A stretch of 64,000 bases of DNA from CAUSWF01 sp963535465 (GCA_963535465.1 CAUSWF010000007.1:1-64000), one strand, 5' to 3'. Shown: positions 34,542 to 42,649, numbered from the stretch's first letter. The notes: generated by a model from the sequence alone, not told the origin. A program made the numbers and translations.

Positions 34542-35107
34542 TTACCAATCTTTATAATCTTTAAATCTTCTTTTGGAAGTAAAGAAGTATTATCCATATC
34601 AGTACTTGTTGTATGTCCTATAACAATATCATCTTCTATACTACCATCATAAGTATAATAAATACCATCTTTTTCTACCTCTTCAATAAAAAAATCTTTT
34701 CCAAATATTTTTTTACTATTATTTTTATCACTAAAAGTATCATGAAAATATCTTTCATATGAATAATTATCTCTAATATTATAAATATTACTATTCATTA
34801 TCTCAATAACTTTTTCTTTTACTTCGCAACTTATATATTCATCATTATTTTTAGTATATTGTGAAGAAATAACATATTCATTTGATTCTTTTTCTCTATA
34901 TAATTTTGCTTCAAAAGTATAAAAACTAGTTTCCCTACTGCTCTTAGCAAATACTGTTTCTTTATAAGTTCTAAAAGATTCTTTTTCATTATGAGTAATA
35001 CTTATATTAGATAAACGATGTGTCATAGCATTAATTACATTGTTAAATTCCTTATAAAGACTAGAAGATTGTATCAAAATTATAGTATCAAAATCTATTA
35101 TCTTCAT
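34529..35107 (-). CDS. Unknown cytoplasmic protein, partner of the 35.1 kb gene
   Basis: 192 aa, one base downstream of the next gene and coupled to it. No family recognised. No signal or membrane segment. It is acidic with short beta-rich stretches (IDFDTIILIQSSSLY, ETSFYTFEAKLYREKE, DGIYYTYDGSIEDDIVIGH) and a Lys-rich end. Together the pair forms a two-gene unit with its own strong promoter and terminator, placed between yqeY and the vanZ-ybeY run. Confidence 0.55.
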   Translation of the reverse strand: MKIIDFDTIILIQSSSLYKEFNNVINAMTHRLSNISITHNEKESFRTYKETVFAKSSRETSFYTFEAKLYREKESNEYVISSQYTKNNDEYISCEVKEKVIEIMNSNIYNIRDNYSYERYFHDTFSDKNNSKKIFGKDFFIEEVEKDGIYYTYDGSIEDDIVIGHTTSTDMDNTSLLPKEDLKIIKIGKKKS

Positions 35108-35108
35108 A

Positions 35109-35813
35109 CTATTCCACCATATATTTATTTTTTATTTTAGCTCGTTCAATAACTTCTTCTCCAATATCTTTCATAGAATCATTGTTCAATGGAGATTGTA
35201 CTGTATCCTTATTAAATCTCTTAACAAGCATAGTTCCATCATTATTATTAATAGAAGTTAAAGTGTTTTTATTAACTATTATTGTAGAATCAAAAGTTGA
35301 TGATGGTTTTCCTACATTATATAACACTTCAGTAAACTTATCGCCATCTTGTGTATAAGATGGATAAACTTTAAATATACGATTCAAACTAATAAATTTC
35401 TTATATTCATCTGTTAATCTAGTAATAAATGATTGTTTGTTACCAATTTCGTTTAATGTTTCTAAGCTAATATCTATTATTTCTTCAGTATCATTAAGTG
35501 TTTCTTTTACAGCAATTGCTTTAACAACATATGTATCATAATCATAAAATATTGATGTTTCATGAACTAAAACAGTATCATTAGTTTCAACACTCTCTAA
35601 ATGTTTATATATAGTTTTACCAGTTCTTGCTTCTTTTTCTTTTTTTAAATCTTTACTTATATAAGTATAAGATTTATTCTCTATTAATTTTTTAGCTTCT
35701 TCATTAAATTTATCATAACTCTTAGTACTTCTAGCAATATTAGATAACCCTATTTCATTTAACGTTGAATCTTCCAAATTATTTATCGTTTTAATACCTT
35801 TTTTAAATTCCAT
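35109..35813 (-). CDS. Unknown cytoplasmic protein, first gene of a two-gene unit
   Basis: 234 aa. GGAGGAATT precedes the ATG. No family recognised; no signal peptide or membrane segment. The N-terminal third is helical and lysine rich (KFNEEAKKLIENKSYTYISKDLKKEKEARTG is a continuous basic stretch at about 35-65), the middle has several beta-like segments (TVLVHETSIFYDYDTYVVKA). The promoter is an exact TTGACA-17-TATAAT, so strong constitutive expression is expected, unusual for an accessory unknown. Confidence 0.55.
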   Translation of the reverse strand: MEFKKGIKTINNLEDSTLNEIGLSNIARSTKSYDKFNEEAKKLIENKSYTYISKDLKKEKEARTGKTIYKHLESVETNDTVLVHETSIFYDYDTYVVKAIAVKETLNDTEEIIDISLETLNEIGNKQSFITRLTDEYKKFISLNRIFKVYPSYTQDGDKFTEVLYNVGKPSSTFDSTIIVNKNTLTSINNNDGTMLVKRFNKDTVQSPLNNDSMKDIGEEVIERAKIKNKYMVE

Positions 35814-35835
35814 AATTCCTCCATAAGCGATACAT

Positions 35836-35864
35836 ATTATAACAAAATATTAGAGTTTTGTCAA
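35836..35864 (-). promoter_or_regulatory. Perfect consensus sigma-A promoter
   Basis: TTGACA (35859-35864), 17 bases, TATAAT (35836-35841), driving the 35.1-34.5 kb pair. It abuts the yqeY terminator. Confidence 0.9.
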
Positions 35865-35884
35865 AAAAGATGCCAAAGCATCTT
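35863..35884 (-). terminator. Rho-independent terminator after yqeY
   Basis: Stem AAGATGC/GCATCTT (35878-35884 and 35867-35873) and T run; yqeY TAA (35883-35885) overlaps it. Confidence 0.85.
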
Positions 35885-36329
35885 ATAAATTAATTAGTTT
35901 TTCTTTTATTATAGAAGAAACTTCGCTCATATCAGCTTTACCCTTTAATTTAGCAGTAGCTGCTCCCATAACTTTACCCATATCTCTCATGCCCGTAGGT
36001 TTAACTTCATCAAATATTAAGTCTATTTCTTTAACTATTTCCTCATGATTTAATTGTTCAGGTAAATATTTAACTAGTATTTCAATTTCTTTATTTGTTA
36101 TATCAGCTAAATCATTTCTATTAGCCTTAGTAAATTCTAAAACACTTTCTTTTCTCATTTTAATTTGACGAGAAACTACATCTATCAATAAAGTATCATC
36201 TTCATTTCTCTTATTATCAATTACTTCTTGTAAAATATTAGCCTTTACCATTCTAAGTACATCAAGCTTTAACTTATCTTTAGCTTTCATAGCTTCTATA
36301 ATATCTTTTTTAAATGTTTCTATCATATT
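35883..36329 (-). CDS. yqeY: GatB/YqeY-domain protein
   Basis: 148 aa from the ATG at 36329, preceded by GGGAGTGATAAT; a longer frame reaches into the rpsU terminator. YqeY proteins resemble the tRNA-binding tail domain of GatB. Conserved: KDIIEAMKAKDKLKLDVLRMVKANI, YLPEQLNHEEI, GMRDMGKVMGAATAKLKGKADMS. The exact function is not established; the rpsU-yqeY order is a Firmicutes hallmark. Confidence 0.93.
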   Translation of the reverse strand, partial: NMIETFKKDIIEAMKAKDKLKLDVLRMVKANILQEVIDNKRNEDDTLLIDVVSRQIKMRKESVLEFTKANRNDLADITNKEIEILVKYLPEQLNHEEIVKEIDLIFDEVKPTGMRDMGKVMGAATAKLKGKADMSEVSSIIKEKLINL

Positions 36330-36355
36330 ATCACTCCCTAAAAATATTTTATCAC

Positions 36356-36387
36356 AAAAAATAGAGATTATCTTAATAATCTCTATT
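36356..36387 (-). terminator. Rho-independent terminator after rpsU
   Basis: 11-bp stem AATAGAGATTA/TAATCTCTATT (36377-36387 and 36360-36370); rpsU TAA (36373-36375) lies in the loop. Confidence 0.85.
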
Positions 36388-36576
36388 ATTAGCACGATTT
36401 CTCTTTTGAGAATTCTTAATTCCTTCTTTTTTAGCTGCTCTTCTTCTTACTCCTGGTTTGTCGTAAGCTTCTCTTTTCTTGAATTCTGAAGGGACACCAT
36501 CTCTAGCTACTTTTTGCTTAAATTTTCTTAAAGCTTGGTCTAAATTTCCGCCTCTAACTGTTACACGAGTTGCCAT
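36373..36576 (-). CDS. rpsU: 30S ribosomal protein S21
   Basis: 67 aa. ATRVTVRGGNLDQALRKFKQK followed by the basic C-terminal region (KPGVRRRAAKKEG) is typical. GGAGGGGATTAAT precedes the ATG. It has its own promoter (36612-36640) and a terminator overlapping its stop, so it can be transcribed alone. Confidence 0.95.
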   Translation of the reverse strand: MATRVTVRGGNLDQALRKFKQKVARDGVPSEFKKREAYDKPGVRRRAAKKEGIKNSQKRNRANNRDY

Positions 36577-36611
36577 TATTAATCCCCTCCTTCCGCGTTT
36601 AACTAAAATGA

Positions 36612-36640
36612 ATTATAGCAAAACTTCTATGTATTTTCAA
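36612..36640 (-). promoter_or_regulatory. Sigma-A promoter of rpsU
   Basis: TTGAAA (36635-36640), 17 bases, TATAAT (36612-36617). Confidence 0.85.
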
Positions 36641-36652
36641 GTATCTTTATAA

Positions 36653-36676
36653 GAAAAAAAGATAATTACTTATCTT
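36653..36676 (-). terminator. Rho-independent terminator after the SPFH gene
   Basis: Stem AAGATAA/TTATCTT (36670-36676 and 36659-36665) with a T run; the TAA (36666-36668) is in the loop. It would also end any transcript coming from the bacteriocin peptide genes. Confidence 0.85.
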
Positions 36677-37442
36677 TTTTTATCTTTTGTACAATATTAC
36701 TAATATTCTCTTTACCAAAAGCACTTAAAACTTCTATTGGTATAGCAAATATTATTGTATTAGATTGATCAGATGATAAATCATTTATTGTAGCAAGTGT
36801 TCTTAAATGTAGTGCTCCAGGAGCCTCTGCCATAACCTTAGCAGCAAGTGCTAAGTTATTAGCAGCTTCAGATTCACCTCTACTCTTAGTAATAACAGCT
36901 TCTTTTTCACGTTCAGCTTCAGCTACCTTAGCAATAACTCTTTGCATCTCTTCAGGTAACTTAATATCTTTTAATTCAACATTTTCTACTTTAATTCCCC
37001 AAGGATCAGTCGCAACATCTATAATCTTAGTAATTTCATCACTAATCTTATCACGTTCACTTAACAACTCATCAAGTGATACAGAACCAACAGCATTTCT
37101 CATTGTAGTTTGAGCAAGTTGACTAACTGCATATTGGAATCTTTCAACTTCAATAATACACTTAGCAGCATCAAATACTTTAAAATAAAGTACAGCATTA
37201 ATTCTAACACTTACATTATCCTTAGTAATTGCATCTTGTTCAGGTACATCTACTGCCTTAGTTCTAACGTCTACTTTTTTAAATGAATCTATAACTGGAA
37301 ATACTAAATTCCAACCTGGAAGTAATATTTTATTAAATTTACCAAATCTAAATAAAACTCCCCTTTCATATTCATTTATTTGTCTTATTGATATTACTAC
37401 TAATGCTATAAGAACAATCAAAATAAAACCAAAAATTTCCAT
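36666..37442 (-). CDS. SPFH/Band 7 (stomatin/slipin-type) membrane protein
   Basis: 258 aa. One N-terminal membrane helix (about 2-20), then the SPFH domain (NEYERGVLFRFGKFNKILLPGWNLVFPVID; PWGIKVENVELKDIKLPEEMQR) and a coiled coil (AKVAEAEREKEAVITKSRGESEAANN), ending in a slipin-type C-terminus. These proteins organise membrane microdomains. The usual partner NfeD is absent. Only 23 bases separate it from the third bacteriocin-locus peptide and no terminator intervenes, so co-transcription with the peptides is likely. GGAGGAAGAT precedes the ATG. Confidence 0.93.
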   Translation of the reverse strand: MEIFGFILIVLIALVVISIRQINEYERGVLFRFGKFNKILLPGWNLVFPVIDSFKKVDVRTKAVDVPEQDAITKDNVSVRINAVLYFKVFDAAKCIIEVERFQYAVSQLAQTTMRNAVGSVSLDELLSERDKISDEITKIIDVATDPWGIKVENVELKDIKLPEEMQRVIAKVAEAEREKEAVITKSRGESEAANNLALAAKVMAEAPGALHLRTLATINDLSSDQSNTIIFAIPIEVLSAFGKENISNIVQKIKKDK

Positions 37443-37465
37443 ATCTTCCTCCTGGATATATTATA

Positions 37466-37615
37466 CTACAAAATACCAAAAATTGCTAGATATAAATGAC
37501 TACCAATATCTACTCCCATCCTATATAATATACCAACATAATAACTAAGTACTATAACCAAAGCTATAGATAAAATTACCTTAAATATATTAATACCTAT
37601 CATTTTAATGGACAT
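37466..37615 (-). CDS. Small hydrophobic peptide of the bacteriocin locus
   Basis: 49 aa. GAGGAGGATAAGTT precedes the ATG, a strong site. The sequence opens MSIKMIGINIFKV, contains a membrane-spanning stretch (about 8-32, ILSIALVIVLSYYVGIL) and ends hydrophobic (YLAIFGIL). It has no double-glycine leader and no cysteine. The start lies within the end of the preceding peptide gene. Small membrane peptides next to bacteriocins are often immunity proteins, but a third secreted peptide or a membrane helper is possible; this is inference. Confidence 0.7.
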   Translation of the reverse strand: MSIKMIGINIFKVILSIALVIVLSYYVGILYRMGVDIGSHLYLAIFGIL

Positions 37616-37767
37616 AACTTATCCTCCTCAACTCTTCTCAAAGAAGAACCCAAACTAACTCCAACATCTCTTAATATTCTAAATATAGAAGCAATACCAC
37701 TAAATATAGAACCACTAATATATCCACCTCTTATATCTCTTAAACTATCAAAACTAACATCGATCAT
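37600..37767 (-). CDS. Double-glycine leader peptide B (putative bacteriocin)
   Basis: 55 aa. GGAGGTTGTAG precedes the ATG, which overlaps the stop of peptide A (ATGA). The leader MIDVSFDSLRDIRGG ends in GG at 14-15, as cut by C39 peptidases. The predicted mature part has 40 residues: a glycine/serine-rich amphipathic segment (YISGSIFSGIASIFR), a basic middle and a tail ending DKLCPLK with a single Cys (C52). GxxxG-like spacing (GSIFSG) is typical of two-peptide bacteriocins. No family is recognised with certainty. Confidence 0.75.
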   Translation of the reverse strand: MIDVSFDSLRDIRGGYISGSIFSGIASIFRILRDVGVSLGSSLRRVEEDKLCPLK

Positions 37768-37916
37768 CTACAACCTCCTGGATTAGTATAACCATCAATT
37801 ATACCTGCAATAAAAACTATTGCTGAAAACACTGCAAAAACTATCATACCTACTGCAGTAATAGATATAGAACCACCCTTAATACCAGATAATTCTAAAA
37901 CACCAATTTCTTTCAT
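37764..37916 (-). CDS. Double-glycine leader peptide A (putative bacteriocin)
   Basis: 50 aa. CTGAGGAGGAAAT precedes the ATG. The leader MKEIGVLELSGIKGG ends in GG (14-15); Leu and Ile at -7 and -4 fit the double-glycine pattern. The 35-residue mature part is a hydrophobic helix (AVGMIVFAVFSAIVFIAG) and a tail DGYTNPGGCR with one Cys (C49). Hydrophobic core plus a polar DGYxNP-like end resembles class II bacteriocins of the lactobin A/cerein 7B kind. It is first in the peptide unit and has a palindrome-covered promoter. Confidence 0.8.
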   Translation of the reverse strand: MKEIGVLELSGIKGGSISITAVGMIVFAVFSAIVFIAGIIDGYTNPGGCR

Positions 37917-37934
37917 ATTTCCTCCTCAGTTTAG

Positions 37935-37963
37935 ATAATATATTTTTTTGAATAACTATTCAA
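37935..37963 (-). promoter_or_regulatory. Promoter of the bacteriocin peptide genes
   Basis: TTGAAT (37958-37963), 17 bases, TATTAT (37935-37940), about 18 bases upstream of the ribosome-binding site of peptide A. Confidence 0.6.
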
Positions 37964-37964
37964 A
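37947..37964 (-). promoter_or_regulatory. Palindromic operator candidate over the peptide promoter
   Basis: Perfect 18-base palindrome TTTGAATAACTATTCAAA that overlaps the -35 element, a position expected for a repressor site. No regulator gene is in the locus. Confidence 0.5.
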
Positions 37965-38069
37965 CGACTAATTTTAATATTTTAAATACAAAAGTTAACA
38001 AAATATTATAATTGACTATATAATTTAAATAATTACTATAATAAAACTATCTAAATTATCAAATATATA

Positions 38070-38447
38070 CTATTTAAAAATAATTTTAAAAATATTAAAT
38101 ATCTTAATCTTATTACTATAAATATATATAACACCACTCTCTCTATCTCTTAATAAATTATGACTCTTAATCAAAATACTACTATATTTATTAAATATAT
38201 CATTATTAATATCAATTATCTTATAGTTATATATAAAACCCTTATAATAAAAAGAACTATTATTCTTAATTAAATTATTATCACTCTTATCAACTATAAC
38301 TTCATATACCCCATCACTAACACATACTATATTAAAACTCTTATAAATATTTATATAAATACTATTAAAATATATAAATATAAATATAATTACTATAAAT
38401 AATAAAATAACTAAAGTATAAACTTTCCTAAACATACTATATCTCAT
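38070..38447 (-). CDS. Short membrane-fusion-like accessory protein of the exporter
   Basis: 125 aa from the ATG at 38447, inside the end of the transporter gene. One N-terminal membrane helix (about 8-29) leads to about 90 external residues. The end (RDRESGVIYIYSNKIKIFNIFKIIF) resembles the closing strand-and-helix of HlyD/LcnD-type membrane fusion proteins, but the long coiled-coil hairpin and lipoyl halves (450-480 aa in total) are missing. It is probably a minimal adaptor or a degenerate one; the assignment rests mainly on context. Confidence 0.5.
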   Translation of the reverse strand: MRYSMFRKVYTLVILLFIVIIFIFIYFNSIYINIYKSFNIVCVSDGVYEVIVDKSDNNLIKNNSSFYYKGFIYNYKIIDINNDIFNKYSSILIKSHNLLRDRESGVIYIYSNKIKIFNIFKIIFK

Positions 38448-40470
38448 TAATATTACCCCCATCTATACATAAAATTCTATTATATAAATCTAAATTACTC
38501 TTACGATGACTTATAAATATCAAAGTAGAATTATATAAATAATCCATAATACCCATAATAATATCTCTTTCCATTGAAATAGATAAAAAATCAAATACTT
38601 CATCAAATATATATAAACTACACTTCTTAATAATACTTCTCGCAACTATTATTCTAATACCCTCTCCATTACTTAGATTACTACCATTATCTATTATTAT
38701 TTTATTAGGATCTTTTATCTTACATAAACTAATTACTTTATCAACCTCATCCTTACTATAATTAACACCCATCGTAATATTATATATAACACTCCCATTA
38801 AATATAGCCTCTTTCGATACATATAAACTATTTCTTCTAATACACTCTAAATGATAATGATTAATATCAATATCACCTATCTTAATAGAATTATAACTAA
38901 CCTCTCTATATCTCATAAGTATATGAGCTAAACTACTCTTACCAATACCACTCTCTCCATATATAAATACTCTATCCTTATACTTTATTAAACATTTAGC
39001 ATGATTAAATATATATCTACCATCTATTTGAATATTTAAATCTAATATATTAATATCTTCTTTTAAATCATATTTTAAATAATAAAAACTATTACTATAA
39101 TCATCACTATCTAAATAATATAAATCACATATTCGCTTCATACTAATATAAAACATAGAATAATCATCTATAAGCATAAATATTCTATTAAAAGAGGATA
39201 AAACAAAAGATAAAAAAGTATTATATAAAAATAAATCTACTATACTAATACTTTCTACAATAACCTCCCTAATACCAATAGAATATATAAAAACATATAA
39301 TAAATTACTAAGATTATTTTTTATATAATTAACTACATTAATAAAAAATAAATATAAATAATTAATATTAATAAACTCTTCATATAGATTGACACTATTA
39401 TCAATAAACCTCTTCTCAAAGTGACTTCCTTTAATAGTATTAATAGATGAAAACTCCTCCACTATACTACTATTAATATTATCTTCAACTCTCTTAGTTT
39501 TATTATATTTATCTCTTCTATATTTACTAGTAACAATAGAAAAAATTATATTTATAATAAAATATATTAAACATATCCAAGTAATTAACTTACTAATCTT
39601 AAACATAAATATTAAAAACAAAATAATACTAAATATATCAATTATTAAAAACATAAATACCTTAGTAATATAATCTTTTACTATACTTAAATCTCTAATT
39701 CTATTTAATATCTCTCCGCTAGTTCTACTCTTAAAATAATAATATGGAAGTAACAATATTTTACTAAATAAAGAAGAAGTAACTATCTTATCAAATATAA
39801 ACATAATCTTAATTATTAAAGTATCTCTAATTAACACAATAACTTCTTTCAATATATATAAACTAATTATAAAAATATTAATATAAAATAAGTTATTAGT
39901 ATTACCAAACTTTTCAATATAATTAGTCATATATTTTAAATGTATAGAACAAAATAAATTAAATAAAAAACTAAATACTATAAATATAAATACTATAAAT
40001 AAACTACTCTTATTATTTCTAATAAATTTATTAACCTCTTTTACTATAATATTTCTCTTACGCATTATAGGTAAACTCCTATTAGGTTTAAATAATAAAA
40101 ATGTATTAGTACTAATACTATTAAATTCATATTTACTTATCTTTTTATAACCACAACTAGGATCCATTATAAGTATTTCTTTATCTACTTTTACAACTAC
40201 TACAAAATGCATTAAACCCTTAATATTAACATAGGCAATACATGGTAAATTATCACTAATATTATCTATATCAGACTCTACTCCCCTAGCAGCCATTCCA
40301 AGCCTCTTAGAATAATTTATAAGTTCTAATGCACTAACTCCTTCTTTATTAGTATTAGTACCCTCTCTTAAAATACTCTTACTAATATCTCCCTTATAGT
40401 ATCTAATAATATATAGTAGACAACTAACTCCACAATCACTAATATCATCTTGTAACACAGCTCTTATCAT
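38437..40470 (-). CDS. Peptidase-containing bacteriocin ABC exporter (C39 PCAT)
   Basis: 677 aa. The N-terminal C39 cysteine peptidase has C13 (QDDISDCGVSC), H88 (GLMHFVVV) and D103 (IMDPSCG). The six-helix membrane domain spans about 150-425. The ATPase has Walker A GESGIGKS (505-512), Walker B SLYIFDE (E624) and switch H655 (FISHRK). The signature is LSNGE (599-603) instead of LSGGQ, a departure that may lower activity. Such proteins cut off double-glycine leaders and export the peptide. GGAGGATAT precedes the ATG. The substrate genes lie at 37.6-37.9 kb. Confidence 0.93.
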   Translation of the reverse strand: MIRAVLQDDISDCGVSCLLYIIRYYKGDISKSILREGTNTNKEGVSALELINYSKRLGMAARGVESDIDNISDNLPCIAYVNIKGLMHFVVVVKVDKEILIMDPSCGYKKISKYEFNSISTNTFLLFKPNRSLPIMRKRNIIVKEVNKFIRNNKSSLFIVFIFIVFSFLFNLFCSIHLKYMTNYIEKFGNTNNLFYINIFIISLYILKEVIVLIRDTLIIKIMFIFDKIVTSSLFSKILLLPYYYFKSRTSGEILNRIRDLSIVKDYITKVFMFLIIDIFSIILFLIFMFKISKLITWICLIYFIINIIFSIVTSKYRRDKYNKTKRVEDNINSSIVEEFSSINTIKGSHFEKRFIDNSVNLYEEFININYLYLFFINVVNYIKNNLSNLLYVFIYSIGIREVIVESISIVDLFLYNTFLSFVLSSFNRIFMLIDDYSMFYISMKRICDLYYLDSDDYSNSFYYLKYDLKEDINILDLNIQIDGRYIFNHAKCLIKYKDRVFIYGESGIGKSSLAHILMRYREVSYNSIKIGDIDINHYHLECIRRNSLYVSKEAIFNGSVIYNITMGVNYSKDEVDKVISLCKIKDPNKIIIDNGSNLSNGEGIRIIVARSIIKKCSLYIFDEVFDFLSISMERDIIMGIMDYLYNSTLIFISHRKSNLDLYNRILCIDGGNINEI

Positions 40471-40512
40471 ATATCCTCCAATATATTAAACAAAAAATAT
40501 TGATAAGACACT

Positions 40513-40537
40513 AAAAAAATAGGATTTCTCCTATTTT
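40513..40537 (-). terminator. Rho-independent terminator after aspS
   Basis: Stem AAAATAGGA/TCCTATTTT (40529-40537 and 40516-40524) and T run; aspS TAG (40531-40533) is in the stem. Confidence 0.85.
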
Positions 40538-42267
40538 AAATCTATTTTAATATGTGCTTCTCTAAGTTGCTTTTCAGATATTTCAGAAGGACATCCCATC
40601 ATCATATCAGACCCATTTGCTGAAAGTGGAAATGGTACAACTTCTCTAATATTTTCCTCATCAAGTAAAAGCATTAATATTCTATCTATTCCAGGAGCCA
40701 TACCAGCATGAGGAGGTGCTCCATATTTAAATGCTTCATATAAAGATGGGAATTTATTTATAACTTCTTCTTCAGGATATCCAGCAATAGAAAATGCGCG
40801 TTTTAGTATTTCAGGTGAATGATTTCTAACTCCTCCTGAAGCCATCTCATATCCATTACATACAAAATCATATTGATATGCTTCTATATCAAATGGATTC
40901 TTATTGTTAAGCGCATCAAGTCCACCTTGTGGCATAGAAAATGGATTATGAGAAAACTCTATACTACCATCTTCTTCATTTTCTTCATAAAATGGAAAAT
41001 CATTTATTATACAAAATTCATATTTTGACTTATCTATTAAATCTAATTCCTCTCCTAATTTAGTTCTTAAATTACCCATTATTCTAGAACATCTCTTTTT
41101 ATCAGCTACTATAAATAATACATTACCATCTACTAAATTAAATTTATCTCTAAGTAATTGTCTAATATTATCATCAAAGAATTTATCTAAAGAAGACTTA
41201 AATCCTCCATCTACTACTTTAATATATCCTAATACACTATGTAATCCCTTAACATACTCTTCTAACATCTTATACCAAGAATTAGACTTATCTATATTAT
41301 CCACTTTAATACATCTAACTACAGTATCCTTAAATGGAGCAAAGTCGCTCAAATTCATAATATCACTAATATCTTCTATTATTAGAGGATTTCTAAGATC
41401 AGGTTTATCACTACCATATTTTAATAATGCATCTTTATATTTAATTCTTCTAAATGGTAAAGGTGAAACCTCTTTGTTACCAAACTTAGTAAATACATCA
41501 TAAAATACTTTTTCACCAATCTTATATACATCCTCATCTTCAGCAAAACTCATTTCAAAATCTAATTGATAAAACTCTCCATACAATCTATCACTTCTAG
41601 GGTCTTCATCTCTAAAACAAGGTGCTATTTGAAAATACTTATCAAAACCAGATACCATTAATAATTGCTTAAATATTTGAGGAGCTTGTGGTAATGCATA
41701 AAACTTACCAGGATACTTACGAGAAGGTATAATAAAGTCTCTTGCTCCCTCAGGTGATGAAGCAGTAACAATAGGTGTTTGTATCTCAGTAAAATCCATT
41801 CCTCTCATTAAATCTCTAATATAAGAAATTACCCTACTTCTAAATAAAATATTATTATGAACTTCACTATTTCTTAAATCTAAATATCTATATTTTAATC
41901 TAGTATCTTCTAAAGACTCCTTACTATGAGCAACTTCAAATGGTAAAACAGGTAATGCCTCTCCTAATACTTCTATATCACTAATTACTACTTCAACTTC
42001 GCCTGTTTTCATATTAGGATTAATCATATCACTTCGTCTTCTTCTAACAACACCAACTACACTAACAGTAGACTCTTTAATTAAATTACTATATTTTTCT
42101 ACTTCATCTGTATAAAGTTGTACTATACCAGTCTCATCTCTTAAAGTAATAAATTCTAAACTTCCTAAATTTCTAATAGAATTAATCCATCCAGCAAGTC
42201 TTATTTCCTTATCTACTAAATCTACTCCAACTTTTCCACAATAACAATTTCTATACTTATTTCCCAT
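40531..42267 (-). CDS. aspS: Aspartyl-tRNA synthetase
   Basis: 578 aa, bacterial type with the GAD insertion. An N-terminal OB anticodon domain (VDKEIRLAGWINSIRNLGSLEFITLRD) is followed by motif 1, the Asp-binding QAPQIFKQLLM, motif 2 (FRDEDPRSDRLYGEFYQLDFEMSF) and motif 3 (GAPPHAGMAPGIDRILMLL). It charges tRNA-Asp. asnS is also in the window (55.1 kb), so a direct asparagine route exists. It is expressed from a T-box leader. Confidence 0.97.
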   Translation of the reverse strand: MGNKYRNCYCGKVGVDLVDKEIRLAGWINSIRNLGSLEFITLRDETGIVQLYTDEVEKYSNLIKESTVSVVGVVRRRRSDMINPNMKTGEVEVVISDIEVLGEALPVLPFEVAHSKESLEDTRLKYRYLDLRNSEVHNNILFRSRVISYIRDLMRGMDFTEIQTPIVTASSPEGARDFIIPSRKYPGKFYALPQAPQIFKQLLMVSGFDKYFQIAPCFRDEDPRSDRLYGEFYQLDFEMSFAEDEDVYKIGEKVFYDVFTKFGNKEVSPLPFRRIKYKDALLKYGSDKPDLRNPLIIEDISDIMNLSDFAPFKDTVVRCIKVDNIDKSNSWYKMLEEYVKGLHSVLGYIKVVDGGFKSSLDKFFDDNIRQLLRDKFNLVDGNVLFIVADKKRCSRIMGNLRTKLGEELDLIDKSKYEFCIINDFPFYEENEEDGSIEFSHNPFSMPQGGLDALNNKNPFDIEAYQYDFVCNGYEMASGGVRNHSPEILKRAFSIAGYPEEEVINKFPSLYEAFKYGAPPHAGMAPGIDRILMLLLDEENIREVVPFPLSANGSDMMMGCPSEISEKQLREAHIKIDLK

Positions 42268-42485
42268 ATTTCCTCCAATAAACTAAAAAAAGACCATAAA
42301 TCTAAGGACGAGTATACCCGTGGTGCCACCTTAGTTCATGTCTTCCATGCTCTTTATATCTTAACGCGACTAACGATTGTCTTATAACTTGTGTCTTCAT
42401 CTATTTATTATTAATAGTTTTCACCAACCACTATCTCTCTAAAAATATAAATAGACTACTCTTCAAGTAAACATTACATCTATAT
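42268..42485 (-). ncRNA. T-box riboswitch, Asp specifier
   Basis: T-box bulge AAGGTGGCACCACGG and a terminator pairing CTAAGG with CCTTAG plus flanks, ending in seven T. Stem I shows ATGAA-GAC-AC, specifier GAC (42393-42395), an Asp codon that matches aspS. Confidence 0.93.
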
Positions 42486-42514
42486 TTTAATAAATCATTT
42501 AAAATAAGTCAAAC

Positions 42515-42539
42515 AAAAAAAAGCAGATATAATCTGCTT
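42515..42539 (-). terminator. Rho-independent terminator after tRNA-Arg
   Basis: Stem AAGCAGAT/ATCTGCTT (42532-42539 and 42521-42528) followed by eight T on the minus strand. Confidence 0.9.
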
Positions 42540-42549
42540 AATATTCAAA

Positions 42550-42626
<77 letters not shown>

Positions 42627-42649
42627 ATGCTCTTTCGGTTACAAGTAAA

